Positions 44,551 to 56,218 of a stretch of DNA of 64,000 nt are shown here, piece after piece. The notes under the pieces were generated by a model. That model worked only from the letters and a program-made list of their open reading frames with translations, was not told the origin of the DNA and searched no databases. The position numbers were made by a program, and so were the translations under genes. Source of the DNA: Bettongia penicillata ogilbyi (Eukaryota > Chordata > Mammalia > Diprotodontia > Potoroidae). The number at the start of each line of letters is the position of its first letter. Position 1 is the stretch's first letter. The stretch is taken from assembly GCA_023548195.1 (NCBI GenBank), contig JAJHZJ010000399.1:7755100-7819099 (forward strand), given 5' to 3'.

Positions 44551-44999
44551 TGTATTACCAAGGCAATAGCTACAGCACCAAGGGCAACTATGAATAGGCC
44601 AGTGTAGTTTGAATCACAGAGTATAACAGATTCTCCATATAGACGGCAGAAGTAAAACATTTATTCAGATACTAGAAAGCCAAATCCATCATAGTAACCA
44701 AGAAGTCAATACACATTAGCATTTCAGGGCATAAGGCCAAGTCCAAGCTTTCCCCAACACTTTCCAAGGCCTTCCCACAAGCAAATACTCACAAGACTAG
44801 TTATGCCACCTCCCTACATCCTCTTTCCTCCACCCTAACCACTCTCACCAACTTCCTCCCAGTTCTGCTCCACCCTTCCTGTTCCACCCATTCAGCAAGC
44901 ACTTTCCATCACATGTGACTTAGGCTTCCATGTGATTGATCAGGCTACATGGGCATATTAATGAATGGAAAATATATTCTCATTTAAATTACCATTACA
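44551..44999 (-). repeat. 3' LTR of the provirus
   Basis: 449 bp; plus-strand ends are TGTATTACC and CCATTACA, giving TG...CA termini. Relative to the other LTR it lacks about 21 bp within the 'gccaaatcc' region. The two LTRs differ at many positions, so the insertion is old. Confidence 0.85.
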
Positions 45000-45589
45000 T
45001 TTGGTTCCAAGATCATTCATATTCATTACATAGGTCAGTGGTGCAACTGGTATCAACAGAACCACAACAGGGATAACAGAAAATAGCATATAAAGCAATA
45101 CCTTGGACAGCTAGTGCCACTAGAACTTTACAACAACATAACAAGAATCACACAAAATAAGCACATAAAACGATATCCTAGGGTGAGGCTTGAGCACAAA
45201 CACTCCATCATTCCCCGTTCAAATGAAATCAGCCTAAAATCCTGGGGTAAGGGGTGTAGGTTTCTTCTTCTATAGTTGCTTCCTGCTGAAATTGGATATA
45301 GTGCTATCCCTGCTCCAAGAGGTCTCATTCAAGAGTTCAGTTCTTTAGCTGGCATCTGCACCTTGGTTGATGCCAGGTCCAGGCATGACACATCATAGTT
45401 GAGGCCAACCATTTGATGAACCAATTTAGCTAGTACTAGATCATAAGTTGATGTCAGAATAGGGACAATATGTTGAGTAGCAATCATTGCTAATCAATTA
45501 GCATGTGCATTGTACTCACATTCTAGCATGGTGAGTGCCACCTGAGCTCTACATGAAAAACTGATAAATTAGTAACCAAAGACATGTCT

Positions 45590-45890
45590 CATATATCTTC
45601 CCATAATTCTTTCCCCAAGATTTTTGCCATGAATTTCCCAATTTTGATTTTTCCACGTGGTCATCCAGGTAGCTAACCCATTAGCTACTGCCCATGAATT
45701 CATGAATATATGATCCTATCCTCCTTGTTCTGTTTGATAGCTTGATGTACTGCCATAAGTTCAGCATATTGACTACTTCCACCTATCACAGTACTTTCCA
45801 AAATCTGTCTAGTACATGGGTTATGGGTTACCTCTTTCCAGTCTTCTGTGGTCCAAATATTTTTCTGTACCATCAGTAAACCATGCATGT
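45590..45890 (-). pseudogene. Retroviral RNase H remnant
   Basis: Minus-strand frame at 45700-45888 carries a SQYAELMAV stretch, the conserved acidic helix of retroviral RNase H. A stop and a one-base shift follow directly after IIYS, at the place where a catalytic aspartate is expected. A neighbouring frame then continues with WAVANGLATW. No function is possible. Confidence 0.7.
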
Positions 45891-46679
45891 TTCTTTTGTT
45901 CTTCAGTTAATCCATCTTACCTCATCCAATTTTACCAAGGACTGTACCAACTGTTGCTTTGGTTCAGAGGGAATATCATTTCCTGCAGTATCTATGTTTA
46001 CTATGGAGTCATGTAAAGCAGTAACTCCACTTTTGTTTATTTAGATCCATTTTGAATATGCCATTCCCATTTAATTATGCTAGCCTCTTGCACATATCCA
46101 ATTCTGTGAGAAGATGGACTACTCATTACCCAGGTCATAATTGGGATTCCAGGCCTTAATATTACATCATGGCCCAGAGTCAGTTGTTCAGTCTCTACCC
46201 AAGCCCAATATGAAGATTACAACTGCTTTTCAAAAGGTGTATGTTGAATTCCAGATGAAGGGATTTTCTTAGACCAAAATCCTAAGCATACATTTCAGAT
46301 TTGTTGTTTTTACCATAGAGTCCAGTTTGCATATTCTTCTTGTACAGTCCCTTGTAATCACACTGGGACACACTGCATAGGCCATAAATCTAGGACCAGT
46401 TGTATAGCAGACTGCTTCTTCAGGATCTTTACTCTGCTCAAGTCCTTAATAAAATTCATATTTTTTCTGGTAATTTTACATATGGGTTTCAAAATTTGTC
46501 CTGGATGGAATATTTGATGTAGCCAATATCCAAATAATCCTGTAAACTTTTGAGCCTCCTTTTTATCAGCGGGGATAGAAAAATCCTGAATCTTTTGTCA
46601 GGCTTGCAAGATAAGCTCTCACAGCTTCTGCTTCCATTGTATACCCAAAATTTTACAGTTTGAGCTGGCCCTTGAATCT

Positions 46680-47250
46680 TTGCAGGGTTAATTTCTCACC
46701 CTTTGCTTTTGATATGCCCAATTAAAATAATCAAATACTTCTCCACTTCTTTTACAATTCTCACTGTATCATTGTACTATCTATGTAGTGGGCAACCTGT
46801 ACACGAGGTAGTTCTAATTCACCCGAATGTTCAGCCACAATTGTATGACAAATAGTAGGGCTATTCAGATATCTTAGTGGCAAGCAAGTTAAAGCATATT
46901 GTCTTATCTGCCATGTGAAAGCAAATTGGTCTCATTTTTTAGAATCTATTGGGATAATAAAGAAAACACTGGCTCAATCAGTAACTGGGTACCAAATCCC
47001 ATCATATTTCTAAATCCTTTCTGTTAAGGTAGTGGTATCTTGAATAGCAACATACAAGGAAGGAGTCACCTTATTCAATTGACTATAATCCACTGTCATC
47101 CTCTATGTCTCATCTGACTTCCATACTGGCCAGACAGGATTATTGAGTTAAGTGATTGAAGGGACTAACACTTCTGTCTCAATATATTCCTTTATAGTAT
47201 TGGTAATTTCACATTGCCTGCCTGGCATACAGTGCTGTTTTAAAGTAATT
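46680..47250 (-). pseudogene. Retroviral reverse transcriptase remnant
   Basis: RT palm traces on the minus strand. A TVDYSQLN block lies near 47070-47100. The catalytic Y-x-D-D box is mutated: it reads Y-I-D-S near 46780 and is followed closely by a stop. Several further in-frame stops lie between these points. Confidence 0.7.
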
Positions 47251-47389
47251 ACTTGAGAAAGTTCAGGTAAAGTGATTGGTCCATTTTTATTTTATCCACT
47301 AAAACTGTATTAATTCCTTTCTTCCTTACTGCAAATTTCTATCTTCCTTCATGCAAATTTAAAGTCATTCTTCTCAATATATCTATTCC

Positions 47390-47620
47390 AATGATGTATT
47401 CAGGAATGAGTGCAATTACCAAGGTATATTCTTTCTTAGGTAATTGTACAATTTTCATTGTTAGTTTGACGTGTCTGCCTGATATTTCAGCCCCTCCAAA
47501 AGTGATAGTGATAGGAATTCCATGTTTAAATTTATCAGGTTTTCCATATATAAGGGAAACTTCTGCCCCAGTATTTATTGATGCACTATTTACAGTATTT
47601 GATCCATTTTTCCAAGATAA
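47390..47620 (-). pseudogene. Retroviral aspartic protease remnant
   Basis: A minus-strand stretch contains an NTGAEVSL motif near 47555, where active retroviral proteases have a D-T/S-G triad; the catalytic Asp has become Asn. About 60 codons downstream an 'IIGIDIL' stretch resembles the usual C-terminal protease motif. The region stays open past this point but ends in a stop at about 47340. Confidence 0.65.
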
Positions 47621-47925
47621 GGTCAGATTGATAGGGGTTTGTAATGCTGTCTGTTATTTCTTTCATCTGGGCTTGGGCTCAGTCAATTCCCTGTTTTCCC
47701 TGAAAGTGTGACAAACTTGGGTACAAGGGTTTAGGAGTATTCATAGGGGCAGTTTGTACTTCTCTAATTTGTCTAGTATCAAGTCCCTATTCTTGGAATA
47801 TTTTGTGTAGTTCATTAGCTGGAGTACCATCTATGCTTCCAAAGTGTACCCCTGTTTTCAACAGAGAAGTAAGCAATTCTTCTCTTGTGAATCTATTCTA
47901 TTCTAACTTTGAATCCTCTGGCTAC

Positions 47926-48700
47926 TTACCCTTTCTCTTGAGGAAATTTATCCTTTCCCCAATTCCCTAAGTCACTTAACTGGGTAATCTCATGCAGCAC
48001 CTCTGAAAGAGGGTACCCTATTTCCCCCATTATTAGAGTCAAAACTGGGTGCTTGTAAGCAGAAGGAGCAGTCTTCACTATTATATCCCCATGGGAAACT
48101 GCTAAGGGGCTATCATACATAGTATGAATCTTTGTTTCTGATCATTATGTCAGTCTTCATTACCTCCTCCTTTAACTTTCTTATACAGTCCCTAAGTGAA
48201 TACTAGGGTCTATCTCTACTAGGCAACATAAAGTCAGTAGCCTACTGCTTACTGCATCCTCCTGCAGCCAAAGCTAACAGATTAGTTGTATCATTACCTC
48301 CTTACATAGTGTAATCTCTAAAAGCTATACTAAAGGATTCTAATACCTAAGAATTTCAAGCAATCCACACCAACTATAGATATTCCTCTGGCCCCTTCAT
48401 CACTGATTCTCACCATCCAAGATATTAATGATTTTCCTATCCTTTGAGTGAACCTATTCAAAATATCTATGACCTCCTGTGGAGTAAAATCCTCAATTAT
48501 TTCCCTAAACACTAATTTTCCCCCTTGGTTCTCCAGTTTCATCCTAAGTATAGGGCATGCTTCTGCCTGAGAAGCTTCTCCCTCTAACATTGATTCATTT
48601 TCCAACTCTGACTTTCTTACATTTTCCTTCCACACACTCTCCTGGTAGTTGTCACCGTGGCAACAACGGCTGACTCTGTACAAAGTTTGCATGCATGCTT
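47926..48700 (-). pseudogene. Retroviral gag remnant
   Basis: Two open minus-strand pieces (48330-48692, 120 codons; 47926-48120, 64 codons). The first has a TPQEVIDILNRF stretch followed by a tryptophan-containing segment, which looks capsid-like. Assignment is mostly positional, between leader and protease. Confidence 0.5.
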
Positions 48701-49142
48701 CTTTTGTTAGATTTTCTATTCTTCTAAGCTAAATGAACAGCTTTTTTTTTTCTACCACCTGAGACTCTCCTCGCTCTTTTAAAGGCTGAATACTGAGAGT
48801 TTCCCTGCAAACTTTTTTCATCTGAATTTTTTTCTTCAGCAACTTATCTCTACTTTTGCACACAATACAGTAACCTGTTAATAAAATCCAGTCTCTCCTA
48901 CACATTCCTGCCAGTTTTTTCTCTGATTTTATTGATATTCTTTATAAACACATTTCCAGAGCTCTAGGATTTCCCTCTTGTAACATCAGTTCCTAGTTTT
49001 CACAGGGTCCATTCACATGTGTTATTCTCTTGCTAGAGAGAAATACCATAAATCCTCCCATCCTGGGATAACTGTTTCTTCCTCTAAAGTTTTTATTCCT
49101 CCAAATAGAGATTTGTACCAAGATTCTGTTTATGATGCTAGA

Positions 49143-49625
49143 TGTATCACCAAGGCAATATTCATAGCACTGAGGATGGCTGTGAATATGCCATTGTAGT
49201 TCTGAATTGCAAAGTATAACAAATTATCCATATAGAAGGCAAAAGAAAAGCATTTATTCAGACACTAGAAAGCCAAATCCCAACACCATAAAGCTAAATC
49301 CATCATAGTAACCAAGAAGTCAGTACACATTAGCACTGCACAGGGGACAAAGTTATTTCCCAAGCCTTCCTCTCCCTCCACTCCCCTTCTAGGCCTTCCC
49401 ACAATCCAACACTTGCAAGATTAGCTGTGCCACCTGCTTGTGTCCTCTGTCCTCTGCCCTAATTGCTCTCATCAACTTCCTCCCAGTTCTGTTTGCACTC
49501 TTCCTGTTCCACCTGTTCAGCAAGCTCCTCCTACCATATATGACTTGGGCTTCCACATGATTTAAGCAGGTTGCATGGGCCTACTAATGAATGGGAAAGA
49601 TCTTTCCATTTAAATTACCATTATA
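49143..49625 (-). repeat. 5' LTR of the provirus
   Basis: 483 bp. Inner end is TGTATCACC on the plus strand; outer end reads CCATTATA, one substitution from the CCATTACA of the other LTR. Abuts the CCTCT duplication at 49626-49630. The leader to its left (about 48700-49142) may hold the primer-binding site; an exact tRNA match was not identified. Confidence 0.85.
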
Positions 49626-49849
49626 CCTCTCTGGTATTGTGTCTTTCCCTCTATGGTATGGTAGTTAAGGGATAAGGAATGGAGTATCTCATCCCAATCT
49701 GAAATTTATAGACTCTAGGACTCACATATGCCTAGGTACACCATTATACATCTGTGTGGAAAGAAGAAAATAGACAAGGCTCTTCCTATCGAAAACAGAT
49801 CAGGCAGTTGGGGATAAACTAAAAGGTAAGACTAAAATAGTAAAACAAT

Positions 49850-50120
49850 ATTAATAAAAGTTCATATTTATAGAGCACTTTAAGACTTGTAAAATACTAT
49901 ATATATATATATATTATATATTACATATATATATATATATATATATGATCAAATGAGATAACCCTAAAGCCATTATTATTCTCATTTTATAAATGAGGAA
50001 AATTATACTCAAAGAGACTAATTTGCCTTGGGTCACATGTAGCTATCAAGTGTCTGAGGCAGGATTTTTATTCTTATTATTTCGGTGACCTATCCACTGT
50101 CTCAAGTTGCCTCTCAATAA
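49850..50120 (-). repeat. MIR-like CORE-SINE with (AT)n expansion
   Basis: 'catatttatagagcacttta' and 'tttataaatgaggaaaatta', 'aggcaggatttttattctta', head 'caagttgcctct'. An AT microsatellite at about 49902-49947 lies in the CORE part. Confidence 0.75.
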
Positions 50121-50974
50121 CAGCAAAACTCATGTACATGGAAAAGAAAGTCAAGATAATGAGGTTAATCTATGGAGTACTCTCTGGAGATATTCTCTTT
50201 CTACCCATAAATAAGTATCCCAGGCAAATTACCTTGAGTTCAAGGTGGTCTATGAGTTCAAATAAACTTTAAAAAAATTTATAAACCCCAACTAATGCAC
50301 TTTCTTTTACTAATCATCTAGAGAACAAATTTGAAGTAAGGGTATTTAATGACATAGTAAAGTAAGGAAAATAGCAACAGTATATTTCTAAATAAACCTA
50401 GTAGCATTCTCTCCTAACATATAAACTCAATTGAAAGAGTAGAAACATATCAAAAAATATATAAACAGGCATATGTTTTGAGCAGCATACATTGAGAGAG
50501 CCTGTGGTGCCAGGGTAGACTCATGAAAGGATACACATATAGAGACAATATAGTTAGATTAATTGTAAGGGTAACTTATATTTTTAATTTTGCAAGGCCA
50601 TAGATGCATTCTGCTGATGTCATCATGCCTGGTCTAACTGCTGGTCTAGCATGGGAATGCATTCTTTGCCTTTCACATCGTCTCTACCTGTTGGAAAGAT
50701 ATGACATATATTGGGCATTTCTCCCTGCTGGTCTGATGTAGCTCCTGCTTTACTGATGCTGAGCACAACACTGTAGAGTTTCTCCTTGTTTCAAGACTCT
50801 GGATCCTATATTCACCTGAGATTCTCATTAGAAGTTTTATTTATCCCCATAACAGGGGACCTCTGTTGTTTCTCAGATTTTATAAGTCAGAGGCTTAAGC
50901 TCTAATTGTCTGGAAACATACTTCTCTTTCAATAAACCTCCAGGGAATGTATGGGTATGAAACTAAGGCTCCCT
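50121..50974. other. Unassigned; possible LTR-like segment
   Basis: At 50630-50950 a TATA-like 'gattttataagtcagaggc' is followed by 'ctttcaataaacctccagg', a spacing seen in LTRs, but no termini or duplication were found. Confidence 0.3.
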
Positions 50975-51350
50975 CTTACTCCTTATTGCCATTTCTAGGT
51001 TTCCAAAATTATTTTCCTAAAACACAGTTCTGATCATATTACTCTTCTCAATAATTTCCATAATTTGATTGTATAATCAAATATAAATTCCACTGATGTT
51101 AAAATCTTTACAAACTCCTTCCTACCTTGCTAGTCTCCTAACAAATTACTCCCTTCCCTTTTCAGGTTACTTTAAACTACTCTGTATGTATTTTATATAT
51201 CCATAGTTATTTAGGTGCTTCCCACATTGGAATGTATGTTTGTTGAAGGTAAGGACTATATTTGCCTTTCTTTGTATCTCCAGTACTTAACACAAAGCTT
51301 AGCACCCAATAAGAACTTAATCTGGGCTGACTGCTTAATTACTGGTACTT
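50975..51350 (+). repeat. L2-like LINE 3' part
   Basis: 'cctaaaacacagttctgatc', 'aatcaaatataaattccact', 'ggtaaggactatatttgcct', 'ctccagtacttaacacaaag' and 'tagcacccaataagaactta'. Confidence 0.75.
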
Positions 51351-51369
51351 CACAATATATCTAAATTGG

Positions 51370-51665
51370 CCTCCACCCAGAACTCTCCATTTCCCATCTC
51401 TTGCCCTGGACACTAACTGTTCTCCATCTTTAAAATGTACTTTGGCTTCACCTCCAACTTTTGACGACTAGTTCCCTTCAAAATTCAGTTTAAGCATTTC
51501 TTCTCCATGAAGTTTTCAGTTGTATTCCCACCCAAAACTACCTTGTATTCACTTCATGCACATTATGTATATACATACATGCATACATATACATATATAT
51601 GTGTGTGTGTACATATAAATATATATATATATATAAACTAATAAATTCATGTTGATTGATTGGTA
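51370..51665 (+). repeat. L2-like LINE 3' part, second piece
   Basis: 'cttcaaaattcagtttaagc', 'ttctccatgaagttttcagt', terminal 'aaattcatgttgattgattg'. An AT/CA microsatellite (about 51565-51635) lies inside. Confidence 0.7.
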
Positions 51666-51707
51666 TAAAAAAAGACAAAGGAAAGAGAAAAAGAACAAAA
51701 CTCTTAT

Positions 51708-51932
51708 ATCAAGAGTTCTTAACCTGGGCTCCACCTACCACATAAATTTCATGGGGGTATATAAACCTGGATAGGGAAAAAAACTACATTTTTATCTCAA
51801 TGTAGTGGGTTGGTTTTTTTAATTGTTTGCATTTCATTTTATGCTTTTAAAAACATTTATTTTGAGAAGGGGTCCATAGGCTTCACAGACTGTCAGAGTG
51901 GTCCATGAAAAAAAAAAGTTTAGTATCAATGT
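51708..51932. repeat. hAT-like non-autonomous DNA transposon
   Basis: One end 'aagagttcttaacctgggct' and the other 'gagaaggggtccataggctt', 'cacagactgtcagagtggtc' followed by 'catgaaaaaaaaaagttta', roughly inverted relative to the first. This is the pattern of short ancient hAT elements in mammals. The family name was not verified. Confidence 0.6.
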
Positions 51933-51937
51933 AACAG

Positions 51938-52380
51938 AAAGGTGGTCCTCAAACGTTTTGGTCTCTTGATGCTTTATAATCTTAAAAATCACTGAGGCCC
52001 TCCCAAAGAGATTTCCTTATATGAATTTTAACAAGGAGTGGCCCAGAGTCAACTCTAACTGATGAGAGCTAATTGTTAATTTTCAATGTATTTAAACCTA
52101 AGATCTGTAAATGCTACAAAATCAGGGATTGATTTATTATTTTGTTTGTTTTGAGACTAAAGAAAGCAATGAATAAAATGTTAATAATTCAGGCTAAACT
52201 TAAAAGCAGCTTGTGGGCACCAGTTATTAAACATTTACCAGCATAATATCCATTGGTATTTATCACATTTGAAATTTAAACATCCTCATATTATCATAAA
52301 AGTAGTTTTGACCTCTCAGACCTCCAGAAGCAATCTTGAGGCCCCAGTGAGTCCTCAGACCACTGAGGATGGATACTTAA
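51938..52380. repeat. Old DNA-transposon-like repeat(s)
   Basis: Starts 'ggtggtcctcaaacgttttg', 'atcttaaaaatcactgaggc', and continues with the segment shared with 14890-15130. Possibly two overlapping elements. Confidence 0.45.
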
Positions 52381-52904
52381 AATTACTGAGAATGGATATT
52401 TCGGCTTGATTCCTTGCTTCAGATTCCCAACCTTTTTATGCATATGTAACCCCTCCAAGCTTTATGATTTTCTCTCTAGTTCAAAGGTTCTAGCTTGAAG
52501 GCAGAGCAAATGCATACATTTCTCCACAATAAGTGCTATTCTTCCATTATTGTTTTAATACAAAGACTTTTCATGTTATGGACATGATCTTGAATATTTA
52601 AAGTGTGTATCAAAATAGTGCAAGCTCTATTAGATTCTACACAACAGAAAAAGTATTAAGTTCCATTATGCACATTATTGGTGTCTGTCATCAATGGATG
52701 AACCTAGTTGAATTCAGAAAGACTCATCACCAAAAAACCAGTGACTGGTTGAAGAAGCATGGTTTGCGTTACTGTACTTTTAATGGAACTATCAAGGTTT
52801 GGCCTTACGGGGAAAACTGCAGCCTAAATGAAGTGAAGTACCTCCATCAATGAAATCATAGCTCTTTGAAGTACTCTATTCATTTGAATTCAAGAAGCAT
52901 TCCC
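52381..52904. other. Unassigned, with an 82-codon frame
   Basis: The plus-strand frame 52605-52853 contains KTSDWLKKHGLRYCTFNG and has a less random composition than most frames here. No known domain was recognised. It may be a remnant of a transposase or processed gene, or chance. Confidence 0.3.
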
Positions 52905-54365
52905 CTCTCTCCACAGAGTCAAGATGGTGAAGTAAATGAAGCAACCCAGTTGAACTCTCCCAACATTCCCCTCCAAACACCTTCAGGCAGCAAGTTAAAT
53001 CAAATTCTGGAGTAGCACAGAGACAAAAGACTGAAGCGAAACATTTTTCCAGCCCTAGACAACTTAGGAGGTAAACAGGAAAGGTCTGTGACAGTAAGAT
53101 GTGGACCAGCCACATTCAGAAGTACAAGCAGTCAATATTAGAGGTGGCTCTGATAGCAACAGCATCAACTTCAGGATTATTCAGGGGCTCTCAGCCCAAA
53201 GACAGGAAGAAGATTTGACAACTGGTCAGAAAGAGATTACAAGGAACCCTAAGCTGACACTGGGTTCAGGACAAAGCGCTGTTTTGCAATTCCATTCTCC
53301 ATATGCAGTTCTGGGTCATAATTTTAGGGTGGAGAGAAACACTTGTGGTCAGTCACAAGGAAGCAGGGCAAACATACATTTGACATTCCAACAACATGAC
53401 CAACCAATCAGAGTTGCATTTTCTCCAGTAGAGAACTGCATGGCAATTCAGTTCAAGGAAGGACCTCAGTGTCTGGTATCTTATCCTGCCAGGCAATTTT
53501 TCATTAGGCAATTTAAATGGAAGCAAATCAGTTTCCTAACTCAGTGCTGGTAGACTACCCAGGTTTAACAAACACACAACAATGAGGTCAGTGCAAGAGC
53601 TCTGTAGACCTTCAGTTTGGTAGGCAGCCTAATACCTTTTTTATCCCACACTTTCTGCTGGAACATCCTAAACACTGATCTAACCCTGGTAATTAGTGCA
53701 TCAACCTCATCATCTATGTGAACATCCCTGAAAGAAATGCTGTCAAGGTAAGTGAATCACCCTAGAAAAGCCTAAAGAAAGATATGAGTTGCAGAGGGAA
53801 AATTGGAAAAGAAGTGAGAGTGATGCAAAAAAATTTATGAAAAAATTAACAGCTTGGTAAATAAGGCACAAAAAATAACAAAGAAAAACACCTTTGAAAA
53901 TAGAATTCACCAAACAGTACAAAAACAGCATGAAAATAACACCTTGAAAAACCAAAATTGGTCAAATATCAGGCATGAAAATTCATTGAAGAAAATTCCT
54001 TAAAAATTAAAATTGGGCAACTGGACACTAATGACTCCATGAGACATCAAGAAGCAATAAAAGCAAAATCAAAAGAGTGAAAAAATTGCAGGAAAAAATG
54101 TGAAATATTTTATTGCAAATTAAACTAGATCTAGGAGAGATAATTTAATTTTACTTGTTTAGCCACAGAAAATCATGAATAAAAAATAGCCTTTCATTAT
54201 TCAAGAAATTATCAAGGAAAATTGCCCAATAGCTTAGTTCTAGAAATAGAAACTTAAAGACTCCACCAATCACTTCCTGGAAGAGATTCTAAAATGAAAA
54301 CTCTCAGCAATATTATGGCCAAATTCCAGAGCTCCCATAGCGAGGAGAAAACATTGCAAACAACT
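52905..54365 (+). mobile_element. Older L1, 5' part (split by copy C)
   Basis: Begins at 'cacagagtcaagatggtgaa', passes through a 5' UTR (to about 53750) and into ORF1 (coiled-coil and RRM traces to about 54360), where copy C interrupts it. The 150-codon frame at 53101-53553 lies in the 5' UTR and is not a gene. The element resumes at 57257. Confidence 0.8.
53750..54365 (+). pseudogene. ORF1 remnant of the older L1
   Basis: Worn coiled-coil segments (GAAAAGAAGTGAGAGTGATG-type DNA near 53806), then RRM traces ending 'tattatggccaaattccaga'. Full of stops; the C-terminal part is absent at the copy C junction. Confidence 0.75.
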
Positions 54366-55116
54366 TGGGGGAGTAGAAGGCGGAGTAGAAGGACGCACAT
54401 TTACGAGCTCTGAAACCAAAGCCCATAGAATTAATGTAAAAATAGACCTCCATAACTTCTGGGTCAATACAAGGTGTGCAGAAACGGAGTGGAAGAGATT
54501 TCCGTGCCAGAGAGCCCTGAAGAGCCGTCCCCGGGGTCCGTTGCACTCCGGAAAGTGGACCCCACCCCAATGCTGCCCTGGCCGCGCGGCCCCAGAGAAG
54601 GTGATCTGAGCAGGCTTCAGGGACGGAAGCTCCAGCAGCCAGGAAAGTCCCTCCGCCCACAGAAGCTACAGGTCAGTGAGAAAGAAGGCTGGGCTAGAGG
54701 AGGGGAGCGGAGCTTCTCCGTGACTTGGGCCCCTTCGGGAGGAAGCAGCGGTGGCAGAGACGGGGGCAGGAAGTGGCGGAGGCAGAGGGGTGGGCGGCGG
54801 CTGAGGCAGCAGTGGACCGGGACTCAGGAATCCCCCAGCAGCAGGCAGGATCTTCATTACGGAAGGTATCTGCGTGAATGGCCTGAGGGGGCTGAGCCTG
54901 GGAGACAGCCATGCCCCCACCCCACTCTATTACTGAAGGCCTCTGCATAAAGCCCCTGAGGGAACTGAGCCTGGGAGGCGGCCCTGCCTCCACCCCAGCA
55001 CCAGAACTAAAGCTTGCCGCGGAAAGCCCATTTGAATCTCAGAGGCCAAGCACTAGCTGGGCGGATCCAGGAGGGGGTGGAAAGGAATCTCAGAAGTCAA
55101 GTAACTGGCTGGGAAA

Positions 55117-56218
55117 ATGCCTAGAAAAGGGAAGAAAAACAAGACTTTAGAGAGTTTTTTTGAAAAGATGCAAATGATCCCGACCTTCGGATCTGATGAC
55201 AAGGATGTATCCTTGCTATCAGGGAAAGACGTGGAGGGCGAGGCCTCAGTACCCCAGACACCCCAGGGGGGGTGGCAGGTGGGCTCAGGCCTTGGAAGAG
55301 CTCAAAAAGGATTTTGAAAAGCAAGTTACACAGGTGGAGGAAAAACTGGGAAGAGAAATGACAGAGATGCAAGAAAAGTATGAAAAAAGGGTCAATACCT
55401 TGGTTAAGGAGACCCAAAAAAATGCTGAGGAAACTAACACCTTGAAAAATAGGCCCACTCAATTGGCAAAAGAGGTTCGAAAAGCCAACGAGGAGAAGAA
55501 TGCTTTCAAAAGCAGAATGAGCGAAATGGAAAAAGAGGCTCAAAAGCTCACTGAATTTAATAGTTCTCTCAAAATTAGAATGGAACAGATGGAGTCTAAT
55601 GACTTTATGAGAAACCAAGAAATCACCAAACAAAACCAAAAGAACGATAAAATGGAAGAGAATGTGAAATATCTCATGGGAAAAACAACTGACCTGGAAA
55701 ATAGATCCAGGAGAGACAATTTAAAAATTATGGGACTACCTGAAACTCATGATCAAAAAAAGAGCCTTGACATCATCTTCCATGAAATTATCAAGGAAAA
55801 CTGCCCTGACATTCTGGAACCAGAGGGCAAAATAAGTATTAAAAGAATCCATCGATCACCACCTGAAAGAGATCCAAAAAGAGAAACTCCTAGGAACATT
55901 GTGGCCAAATTCCAGAACTCCCAGCTCAAGGAAAAAATCTTGCAAGCAGCTAGAAAGAAACAATTCCAGTACTGTGGAAATACAATCAGGATAACTCAAG
56001 ATCTAGCAGCTTCTACATTAGGGGATCGAAGGGCGTGGAACAGGATATTCCAGAAGGCAAAGGAACTAGGACTCAAACCAAGAATCACCTACCCAGCTAA
56101 ACTGAGTATAATACTTCAAGGGAAAATATGGTCTTTCAATGAAACAGACAACTTTCAATCATTCTTAATGAAAAGACCAGAGCTGAAAAGAAAATTTGAC
56201 TTTCAAACACAAGAATGA
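55117..56218 (+). pseudogene. LINE-1 ORF1 with frameshift (copy C)
   Basis: Starts MPRKGKKNKTLESFF like copy A. A shift in the G-run near 55265-55285 moves the reading to a second frame, which stays open to 56218 and covers the rest of the coiled coil, the RRM-like domain and the complete C-terminal domain (ITYPAKLSIILQGKIW). The N-terminal segment also has a short in-frame loss relative to copy A (GSDDKDVSLLSGKD versus a longer acidic stretch). The protein is probably not made intact. Confidence 0.85.

Larger units (their letters stand above)
44551..49625 (-). mobile_element. Class III-like endogenous retrovirus, near-complete, inactive
   Basis: A 5.07-kb provirus on the minus strand with two LTRs (49143-49625 is the 5' LTR, 44551-44999 the 3' LTR). 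Traces of gag, protease, reverse transcriptase and RNase H follow in the expected order. No env-like sequence was found, and an integrase region was not recognised between RNase H and the 3' LTR. All frames carry stops and frameshifts. ERV-L-like assignment rests on the 5-bp duplication, lack of env, and the general look of RT and RNase H; it needs a proper comparison. The same family left three solo LTRs in the window. Confidence 0.85.

Noticed and set aside
44551..49625. Possibility that the provirus encodes a usable protein
   Set aside because: Every recognised region has stops, frameshifts or lost catalytic residues; no long frame is intact.
53101..53553. 150-codon open frame at the start of the older L1
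   Set aside because: Lies wholly in a 5' UTR-like region of the L1 and has no ORF1/ORF2 similarity or recognisable domain.
54474..54950. 158-codon sense frame in the copy C 5' UTR
   Set aside because: GC-rich UTR read-through; not open at the same length in copies A and B.
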